A stretch of 34,282 nucleotides of DNA, taken from the NCBI GenBank assembly GCA_026709915.1, contig JAPORZ010000211.1:1-34282 (forward strand), written 5' to 3'. This document shows, in pieces, positions 1 to 5,515 of this stretch. The DNA is from Gammaproteobacteria bacterium. GTDB taxonomy: Bacteria > Pseudomonadota > Gammaproteobacteria > Eutrophobiales > Eutrophobiaceae. How positions within the stretch are numbered: position 1 is the first letter of the stretch; each line of letters starts with the position of its first letter. A program made the position numbers and the translations under genes. The notes under the pieces were generated by a model, which ran no database searches, had not been told where the DNA came from, and saw only the letters and a program-made list of their open reading frames with translations.

Positions 1-876
1 CCGCGCCATTCCCGCGCCCGGTTGCAGGGCTGGATCAGGGATGGTTTTGTCAGTGTGGACGGCGTCGGGCTCAGGCAGAAGGACCGCGTCAGCGCCGGGC
101 AGTTGATCGAGGTCAGGGCGACCCTGGATGACCGGCATGAAAATTGGGTTGAGCAGGCCATTCCCATTGACATTATCTTCGAAGATGAGGCCATTCTGGT
201 ACTCAACAAAGCGCCGGGTCTGGTAGTGCACCCTGGCACCGGCAACCCGGACCGCACCCTGGTCAATGCCTTGCTGCATCACGCGCCGCAACTGGCAAAA
301 GTGCCCCGGGCGGGCATCGTGCACAGGCTGGACAAGGATACCTCCGGGATTATGGTCGTAGCCAAGACCCCGGCAGCCCACACCAGGCTGGTCAAAGAAC
401 TGCACGACCGCAACGTCACCCGGGAATACCGGGCGCTGGTGCATGGAACGCTGATCAGCGGCGGTACGGTTGACGCGCCGCTGGGCCGGCACCCGACCCT
501 GCGCACGCGCATGGCCGTCACCGACAGGGGCAAACCGGCAACAACCCATTACCGCATTGTCAGTAAATTTCCCACCTGTACCGACCTGCGGGTAAAGCTG
601 GAAACGGGGCGCACGCACCAGATCCGGGTGCATCTGGCGCACCTGGGTCATCCTGTTGTCGGTGACCCGGTGTACGGCGGCAGGAAGCGCTTTGCGAAAA
701 ACGCCGCCGCAGGGATCAGGGAGGCGCTTGTTGCGTTCCCCAGACAGGCGCTGCACGCTTTGCGGCTCGAATTGCGGCATCCCGTGAGCGATCACCCCCT
801 GGCGCTGGAAGCGCCCCTGGCCGAGGATATGGCAGACCTGTTGACCCTGATACAGTCTGGTACTCTTGCAACCTGA
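1..876 (+). CDS. rluD: 23S rRNA pseudouridine synthase RluD (5' truncated by window edge)
   Basis: Converts specific uridines of 23S rRNA (U1911/1915/1917 in E. coli) to pseudouridine in the cytoplasm. The frame is open to base 1, and the first codons (RHSRARLQGWIRDG) align with the S4 RNA-binding domain of RluD, so the true start lies before the window and the ATG/TTG codons inside are not the start. The catalytic motif HRLDKDTSG, with its essential Asp, follows the S4 part. Further family blocks are VVHPGTGNPD, the RTHQIRVHLAH segment and VGDPVYGG. The C-terminal end is complete and of normal length. It is followed 40 bp later by pgeF, the same order as in E. coli. RluD is favoured over RluC/RluA because of the overall match and the pgeF neighbour. 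Confidence 0.95.
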   Translation, partial: PRHSRARLQGWIRDGFVSVDGVGLRQKDRVSAGQLIEVRATLDDRHENWVEQAIPIDIIFEDEAILVLNKAPGLVVHPGTGNPDRTLVNALLHHAPQLAKVPRAGIVHRLDKDTSGIMVVAKTPAAHTRLVKELHDRNVTREYRALVHGTLISGGTVDAPLGRHPTLRTRMAVTDRGKPATTHYRIVSKFPTCTDLRVKLETGRTHQIRVHLAHLGHPVVGDPVYGGRKRFAKNAAAGIREALVAFPRQALHALRLELRHPVSDHPLALEAPLAEDMADLLTLIQSGTLAT

Positions 877-916
877 CGTTGCCATGTTCAGGATTAAATG
901 GGAAGAGTAAGTACTA

Positions 917-1690
917 ATGCCGACTGCTAACTGGATTCCCGCAAACTGGCCGGCGCCGGCGCATGTCCGGGCCGGAACGACCACCCGGCAGCACGGGGTC
1001 AGCCGGCGTCCCTTTGACAGTTTCAATCTGGCCGCGCATGTGGGCGACCGGCCGGACGCCGTGGCCGCAAACCGGCGGCAACTGTACGCGCAACTGAACC
1101 TGCCGTCAGAACCACCTTGGTTGGAGCAGGAGCACGGGAACCGGGTGCTCAGTTTGAGTAGAGAGACACTGGTTCCCGCAGATGGTTGCCACACGGACTG
1201 TGTTGGAGCTGCATGTCCCATTCTGACCGCCGACTGTGTCCCGTTACTACTCTGCAATGACGCCGGCAGCGAAGTCGCGGCGCTGCACGTAGGCTGGCGC
1301 GGCCTGTGCAAGCGGGTCATAAAACACGGCCTGTCCCTGTTTAATGCGCCACCCCGGCAACTGCTGGCCTGGATCGGCCCGCATATCCGCCAGCAACACT
1401 ACGAGGTCGGCGCTGATGTGGTGTCTGCCTGCTCATCAATCTGGCAGGAAACCGCAGGCACGATCACCCCGTCCCGCAACAACTCCCGCGGCAACTACTG
1501 GTACTTGAGTCTGGCGCGACTGGTAACGACAGAACTGCGACAACTGGGAGTGACCCGCATTTACGACGACCACTACTGCACCTATGCCGACCGGGAACTG
1601 TTTTACTCCTACCGCCGCGACGGCGTGACCGGCCGCACGGCCAGCCTGATCTGGATGGAAAGTGAAAAAACGGAAAGCATGGAGATTTGA
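917..1690 (+). CDS. pgeF: Peptidoglycan editing factor PgeF (YfiH family)
   Basis: Family known in E. coli to hydrolyse wrongly made UDP-MurNAc-L-Ser so that peptidoglycan precursors keep L-Ala at position 1; related enzymes are described as multicopper/polyphenol oxidases. The 257-residue protein keeps the three metal ligands, His73 (in EQEHGNRV), Cys107 (ADCVPLLLC) and His124 (LHVGWRGL), at almost the same positions as H71/C107/H124 of E. coli YfiH. The ATG at 917 has a purine-rich GGAAGAG about 9 nt upstream. It lies 40 bp after rluD and 30 bp before acyP, so the three may be co-transcribed. The C-terminal tail (residues about 247-257, Glu/Ser-rich) looks dispensable. Confidence 0.94.
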   Translation: MPTANWIPANWPAPAHVRAGTTTRQHGVSRRPFDSFNLAAHVGDRPDAVAANRRQLYAQLNLPSEPPWLEQEHGNRVLSLSRETLVPADGCHTDCVGAACPILTADCVPLLLCNDAGSEVAALHVGWRGLCKRVIKHGLSLFNAPPRQLLAWIGPHIRQQHYEVGADVVSACSSIWQETAGTITPSRNNSRGNYWYLSLARLVTTELRQLGVTRIYDDHYCTYADRELFYSYRRDGVTGRTASLIWMESEKTESMEI

Positions 1691-1720
1691 ACACTCACGG
1701 TTAACAGAGGTGCCCCTATA

Positions 1721-1996
1721 ATGCAAAAAACCTGTTCATTCAGAGTAAACGGCCTGGTCCAAGGCGTATTTTTCCGCCAATCCACCCAACAACAGGCCAA
1801 GTTACTGGGTGTTACCGGATGGGTCCGGAACCGATCGGATGGCTGCGTCGAAGGACAGGCAACAGGAGATGAGAAAATGCTGAAAACCTTGCGCGCATGG
1901 CTTAATCATGGGCCTGCCATGGCAACAGTACTGAAACTGGAATGGAAAGAAACAGAGCTACAGCGCTTCGATGGTTTTTGTATCCGTCTTTCTTGA
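1721..1996 (+). CDS. acyP: Acylphosphatase
   Basis: Small cytoplasmic enzyme that hydrolyses the carboxyl-phosphate bond of acylphosphates. The 91-residue length is typical. The signature VQGVFFR contains the substrate-binding Arg19, and GWVRNRSDG contains the catalytic Asn37; VEGQATG completes the family pattern. The ATG is preceded by AGAGGTG at 1707-1713, a good ribosome site. The physiological role of bacterial acylphosphatases is not well defined. It follows pgeF by 30 bp and is the last gene before the accessory island, where base composition becomes more AT-rich. Confidence 0.93.
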   Translation: MQKTCSFRVNGLVQGVFFRQSTQQQAKLLGVTGWVRNRSDGCVEGQATGDEKMLKTLRAWLNHGPAMATVLKLEWKETELQRFDGFCIRLS

Positions 1997-2005
1997 TTTC
2001 CCATT

Positions 2006-2048
2006 TTTTTCGTTTATATTGGAATATTACTCCAATATAAACGAAAAA
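2006..2048. repeat. Perfect 18-bp inverted repeat before the ATPase gene
   Basis: Left arm 2006-2023 and right arm 2031-2048 are exact reverse complements (TTTTTCGTTTATATTGGA in the left arm), with a 7-nt centre ATATTAC. The right arm ends only 4 nt before the GTG start of the downstream ATPase gene. The stem is AT-rich and is followed by A residues rather than T on the + strand, so it does not look like an ordinary rho-independent terminator. An operator or an RNA hairpin over the start site is more likely, but this is inference. Confidence 0.85.
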
Positions 2049-2052
2049 TATT

Positions 2053-3285
2053 GTGTCTGTGATATATCAGCGCACGCTGGCGCGCGCAGTTGAAAATATA
2101 AGCAACAGTTTTCCCGTGCTGTTGATAACCGGCCCGCGTCAGGTGGGTAAAACTACGTTGCTGGAAATGTGTGCCGAAACTGGCAGGAATTATGTCACGC
2201 TTGATGACATCGAGGCGCGCAGTCTGGCCGGTAACGACCCGGGGCTCTTTGTGCAAACCTATCAGCCGCCGGTCATCATTGATGAGGTTCAGTATGCGCC
2301 TCAACTCTTCAGCTACCTGAAAATTGTGGTGGATCGTGAGAAGAAAAACGGCCTGTTCTGGCTGACCGGATCGCAAAAATTTCATCTTATGCGGGGTATC
2401 ACGGAAAGTCTTGCCGGTCGTGTTGCCGTCATTGACCTGCTGGGTCTCTCGCAGGCAGAGCTTGACGGCCGGGGCGACAAGGTTGTGCCGTTCCTGCCAA
2501 CGCCCGCATGGATCGATGCAGCGAGGGGAAATATGACTCAGCCCCGGCAGTTATCGGACGTTTATGAGCAGCTGTGGCGTGGCTCATTTCCGCGTATGAA
2601 TACGGTCAAGGACCCACCGCGCGACCTGTTTTACCGATCTTACGTTCAAACCTACATCCAGCGCGATCTGAGAGACTTGTTATCAGTTTCCAATGAAACC
2701 ACATTTCACAGGTTTTTAAGCGTTGTGGCCGCCCGCACCGGGCAGTTGTTGAACTATGCAAAATTGGCCAGGGATGTTGACATTGATAACAAAACCGCAA
2801 AATCATGGCTTTCGATTCTGCAAACTTCCGGGCTTGTTTATCTCTTGCAGCCGTATTACCGAAATGTCACAAAACGTCTTGTCAAAACGCCCAAGCTGTA
2901 TTTTCTTGACACCGGACTGAGCGCCTACCTGAGCAAGTGGCCGACATCTGCTTCCCTGGAAGCCGGCGCCATGTCCGGTGCGCTGCTGGAGAGCTACATG
3001 TTTGCCGAAATTCTCAAAAGCTATTGGCATAATGGGATTGAACCGCATTTTTATTATTATCGGGATACCGACCAAAGAGAGGTCGATTTGGTGATTGAAA
3101 CCGGTGACACGTTTTACCCGGTAGAATTCAAAAAAACCGCGACACCCTCAAAAACGGCCTCCAGACATTTTCGCCTGTTGGACAAGCTGGGCAAGAAAGT
3201 GGGACACGGCTGCGTGTTATGCCTGGTGGAAAAGGATGTGCCACTGTCGGAGAATGTCACGGCCGTTCCCATTGCTTATCTCTGA
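2053..3285 (+). CDS. AAA_14/DUF4143 family ATPase
   Basis: A 410-residue P-loop ATPase of the widespread accessory family that joins an AAA_14 ATPase domain to a C-terminal DUF4143 domain. Residues 27-35 (GPRQVGKTT) are the Walker A motif and 73-81 (PVIIDEVQY) the Walker B motif. LTGSQKF near residue 115 fits the sensor-1 region. The C-terminal part has EVDLVIE at about 343-349 and VEFKKT at about 357-362; D345, E358 and K360 resemble a PD-(D/E)xK nuclease core. The molecular role of the family is not established. The start is GTG at 2053 with no Shine-Dalgarno sequence, because the preceding bases belong to an inverted repeat. It is AT-richer than its flanks and sits in a spot where E. coli has no gene, so it was probably acquired. 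Confidence 0.9.
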   Translation: MSVIYQRTLARAVENISNSFPVLLITGPRQVGKTTLLEMCAETGRNYVTLDDIEARSLAGNDPGLFVQTYQPPVIIDEVQYAPQLFSYLKIVVDREKKNGLFWLTGSQKFHLMRGITESLAGRVAVIDLLGLSQAELDGRGDKVVPFLPTPAWIDAARGNMTQPRQLSDVYEQLWRGSFPRMNTVKDPPRDLFYRSYVQTYIQRDLRDLLSVSNETTFHRFLSVVAARTGQLLNYAKLARDVDIDNKTAKSWLSILQTSGLVYLLQPYYRNVTKRLVKTPKLYFLDTGLSAYLSKWPTSASLEAGAMSGALLESYMFAEILKSYWHNGIEPHFYYYRDTDQREVDLVIETGDTFYPVEFKKTATPSKTASRHFRLLDKLGKKVGHGCVLCLVEKDVPLSENVTAVPIAYL

Positions 3286-3327
3286 AGGGCACATCTAGTT
3301 ACCTTCGCGCAGCCAAAATAACTGCCG

Positions 3328-3336
3328 TGATATACT
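3328..3336 (+). promoter_or_regulatory. Candidate extended -10 promoter of the methyltransferase operon
   Basis: TGATATACT matches TGn plus a -10 hexamer (TATACT at 3331-3336). I see no convincing -35 box, which extended -10 promoters can lack. A start near 3343 would give a very short leader that begins just before GAGGA (3345-3349) and the ATG at 3357. Inferred from pattern only. Confidence 0.4.
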
Positions 3337-3356
3337 CAAAAATTGAGGAAAAAATC

Positions 3357-3380
3357 ATGGATATATTATCAGCTTGTTAG
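3357..3380 (+). CDS. Possible 7-codon leader peptide or frameshifted start
   Basis: ATG at 3357 has the best ribosome site of the island (GAGGA at 3345-3349, 7 nt spacing) but is followed by only MDILSAC and then TAG at 3378-3380. The next frame opens with TTG at 3374, inside this short ORF. Either a tiny leader couples translation to the following ORF, or the small gene once started here and has shifted frame by one base. It could also be chance, although the strength of the ribosome site argues against that. Confidence 0.3.
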   Translation: MDILSAC

Positions 3381-3556
3381 TACAAGCAAAAAAGCGGAGA
3401 AAGCCAAGCCGCGAAAAAGACGGTCATGATCGTTCAATGCAGTTCATTGAAAAAGCCGAAGAGATGAAATGTGAGCATTACATCAGGCCATTTGAGCGGA
3501 TAGTTACCCGATTATTGAAACCAAAGGAAGCAGAGCCGCAGTGTATTCAACTTTAG
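3374..3556 (+). CDS. Small basic hypothetical protein before the methyltransferase
   Basis: A 60-codon frame starting with TTG at 3374; ATG at 3437 is an alternative giving 40 residues. The N-terminal third is rich in Lys and Arg (AKKRRKPSREK), followed by SMQFIEKAEEMKC and FERIVTRLLKP. That pattern reminds me of small bacterial hypothetical proteins with an 'RFIExAxELgcdE...F...lkkI' layout, but I could not test it. Its end overlaps the methyltransferase start by 16 nt, so the two would be translationally coupled. It does not show an obvious helix-turn-helix like restriction-modification controller proteins. Function unknown. Confidence 0.45.
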   Translation: MLVQAKKRRKPSREKDGHDRSMQFIEKAEEMKCEHYIRPFERIVTRLLKPKEAEPQCIQL

Positions 3557-4449
3557 CAGATAACAATATCTATCAGGGTGACTCCCTGAAACTGATTGAG
3601 CAAGTTGATAGTGAATCTGTTCACCTGATATTGAGTGATATTCCCTACGGCATCGGCTCAGATGATTGGGATGTGCTGCATGAAAATACCAACTCGGCTT
3701 ATCTTGGTTCCAGTCCGGCGCAGAAAACCACAGGGGCAGTATTCAAGCGGCGCGGGAAGCCCATTAATGGTTGGTCTAAGGCTGACAGGGATATTCCGAA
3801 GCAATATCAGGATTGGTGTTCTCAATGGGCGCCGGACTGGTTCCGTGTATTGACGCCTGGTGCGAATGTGTTGGTGTTTGCCGGAAGGCGACTGGCTCAT
3901 CGCTGCATCTGCGCAATGGAAGATGCCGGATTTAACCTGAAAGATAATCTTGCCTGGATACGGGATCGCGCAGCACATAGGGCGCAACGGATAAGTGTTG
4001 TCTATTCCCGGCGCGGCGATACGGAATCAGCTGAGCAATGGCAGGGGTGGAAAGTGGGTAACTTGCGCCCTACTTATGAGCCTATCCTATGGTTTACCAA
4101 GCCGTACAAAATCGGGACAACAATCGCTGATAATGCCCTCAAGCATGGTGTCGGCGCGTATAACGAAAATGCCTATTTGAGATATGTTGAGGAGCCTGAA
4201 AATATAATCCGGGGCGGACTGGATAAGCGCGAAGGCGGACAACATCCAACCCAAAAATCAGTTCGCCTGATGCAAGCACTGATTGAACTGACAACACGTT
4301 CCGGACACCTTGTTTTGGACCCGTTTGCCGGGAGTGGGTCAACGCTTGTGGCAGCTAAAACGCTTGGTAGGCGATACATAGGCTTTGAAGCCAAGCCGGA
4401 ATATGTCGTGACCTGTAAAAGTCGCCTGATGTCTGAGATTGCCTTTTAG
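3541..4449 (+). CDS. Type II DNA adenine methyltransferase, beta class, M.HindIII-like
   Basis: Predicted to methylate adenine in the recognition site of the neighbouring endonuclease (AAGCTT if the pair is truly HindIII-like), protecting the host genome. The 302-residue protein has catalytic motif IV SDIPYG (about residues 33-38) before the AdoMet motif I DPFAGSGST (about 261-269), the order of beta-class amino-methyltransferases. Between them lie NTNSAYLGSSPAQ, FKRRGKPINGW and HPTQKSVRLM. The start is GTG 3541 with AAGGAAG at 3524-3530, and an in-frame stop upstream (3493-3495) limits extension. Its stop codon TAG (4447-4449) overlaps the stop codon of the convergent endonuclease gene. Confidence 0.92.
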   Translation: MYSTLADNNIYQGDSLKLIEQVDSESVHLILSDIPYGIGSDDWDVLHENTNSAYLGSSPAQKTTGAVFKRRGKPINGWSKADRDIPKQYQDWCSQWAPDWFRVLTPGANVLVFAGRRLAHRCICAMEDAGFNLKDNLAWIRDRAAHRAQRISVVYSRRGDTESAEQWQGWKVGNLRPTYEPILWFTKPYKIGTTIADNALKHGVGAYNENAYLRYVEEPENIIRGGLDKREGGQHPTQKSVRLMQALIELTTRSGHLVLDPFAGSGSTLVAAKTLGRRYIGFEAKPEYVVTCKSRLMSEIAF

Positions 4450-5354
4450 GACAACTCCATTATTGAGTTGCCTGTTATGGACTTGATGATCTCTATCCGG
4501 CTATCTATCTTGCTCATCTTGATCAGCTGACCAATCGCCTGTTTGTGGCTGAGTTTCAAGACCTCCTCACGCCGTGACGCGTAATACTGCATGGCTGCAT
4601 CTTTCGCGATGTCAATGCTTTCCAATGTCGCTATCTTCTCATCCCGCCATAGTCCGCTTATAATACCTCCATACCTGTGCATGGTACGATTCACGGCCTG
4701 CCAATAGACGCTTGCGTCTTTTGAGGGATTCATGGCCTGGATGGTTTTGAAAACCTCGTGCAGAAGGCCAACAGCATCACCGTTACTATCAGCGAAGCCG
4801 GATAAAACTGCCAGGTGGGAATATGAAAAAATGCAGACATTCCTGGCCGTCGCCTGCGAATAAATCTGACTGTTGCGCGCTGGGAGTTGATAAAGTGGAC
4901 AAACAATCATGGCAAACGGCTTTCCTCGCTTCCAGTTATCCATAGCTTGAACTTTGAAATCCTTCTGATTCTTTGCTGTTCGACTGAGTCTGAAGGCCTT
5001 TGCGTCCGCGATAAAACTGTAGTCCTGTGCTACCGCTTCCACGTCAGCCGAGTCGCTTCTTTCGGTCAATACTGTGCTGTTCAGTCCAATATGGGAATAA
5101 CTGGCAGATAAGATCGCATCAGTGTATTTTGAGTACAGCTTTTCTTCGCTGGAATTAATGCCGTATGATTCAGGAATAGCAGAGCATAGACGGAGGTGAT
5201 CAATTAACGCAGGCGCGCCTTCCTTCTCGATTTCGCTCAACAGTCTGTCTTCAACCTGTGAAGAATCAGAGACAAAATCACCGCTGAGAACGGCCAACTC
5301 TCTGACCCAACAATTCCGTCTATCAATAGCACTGTATGAAATCACTTCGTTCAT
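4446..5354 (-). CDS. HindIII-like type II restriction endonuclease
   Basis: Predicted to cleave unmethylated AAGCTT. The protein resembles HindIII as I recall it: ADAKAFRLSRTAKNQKDF is nearly identical to the HindIII active-site block, followed by matching QxPxxxSQIY and FSxxHLAxL segments. Asp117 and Lys119 (numbered from this start) form the DxK part of a PD-(D/E)xK core. The chosen ATG at 5354 gives 302 residues, close to the 300 of HindIII; a TTG at 5390 would add 12 residues. Neither has a normal Shine-Dalgarno spacing. It is transcribed away from clpB and towards the methyltransferase, ending with a 3-nt overlap. No controller protein gene is next to it. Composition is clearly AT-richer than clpB, consistent with transfer. 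Confidence 0.93.
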   Translation of the reverse strand: MNEVISYSAIDRRNCWVRELAVLSGDFVSDSSQVEDRLLSEIEKEGAPALIDHLRLCSAIPESYGINSSEEKLYSKYTDAILSASYSHIGLNSTVLTERSDSADVEAVAQDYSFIADAKAFRLSRTAKNQKDFKVQAMDNWKRGKPFAMIVCPLYQLPARNSQIYSQATARNVCIFSYSHLAVLSGFADSNGDAVGLLHEVFKTIQAMNPSKDASVYWQAVNRTMHRYGGIISGLWRDEKIATLESIDIAKDAAMQYYASRREEVLKLSHKQAIGQLIKMSKIDSRIEIIKSITGNSIMELS

Positions 5355-5371
5355 TCCTGAGATTATCAGGA
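5355..5371. repeat. Short inverted repeat at the endonuclease start codon
   Basis: TCCTGA (5355-5360), GATTA, TCAGGA (5366-5371): 6-bp perfect arms directly before the ATG at 5354. In the endonuclease mRNA it would form a small hairpin ending on the first base before the start codon and containing the only AGGA. It could limit translation or be an operator. Short enough to arise by chance. Confidence 0.4.
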
Positions 5372-5454
5372 AAAAACAGCCGAAGTTCAATTATCGGAGA
5401 GAATTACGAATACGGGTTATGAGTTCCTGTTATGTCAGCTATTATTCTGGATAT

Positions 5455-5481
5455 CCTTGAAGCCGCGCTGATTGACCATAC
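5455..5481 (+). promoter_or_regulatory. Candidate sigma-32 heat-shock promoter of clpB
   Basis: CCTTGAA (5455-5461) matches the sigma-32 -35 element, and GACCATAC (5474-5481) matches five or six of the positions of CCCCATNT, with 12 nt between them. clpB is a classic sigma-32 target. The start would fall about 25-30 nt before the clpB ATG. Pattern-based. Confidence 0.55.
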
Positions 5482-5485
5482 CTTA

Positions 5486-5500
5486 TAGTGTCATACACTA
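5486..5500. repeat. 15-bp palindrome between clpB promoter and ribosome site
   Basis: TAGTGT-CAT-ACACTA is a perfect inverted repeat with 6-bp arms, located just downstream of the putative heat-shock promoter and just before the CGGAG ribosome site (5502-5506). It might be an operator or a start-region hairpin; no known regulator motif is recognised. Confidence 0.4.
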
Positions 5501-5515
5501 CCGGAGTTTATTGAG

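Noticed and set aside
2006-2048. Reading the inverted repeat as the acyP terminator
   Set aside because: Stem is AT-rich and followed by A rather than T on the transcribed strand, so it lacks the intrinsic terminator pattern.
2053-3285. ATPase gene as part of an insertion sequence
   Set aside because: No transposase catalytic motif, no terminal repeats around the gene; the family is a stand-alone ATPase.
3284-3306. GAAGG/CCTTC arms after the ATPase gene
   Set aside because: Five-base arms with a 13-nt loop are expected by chance.
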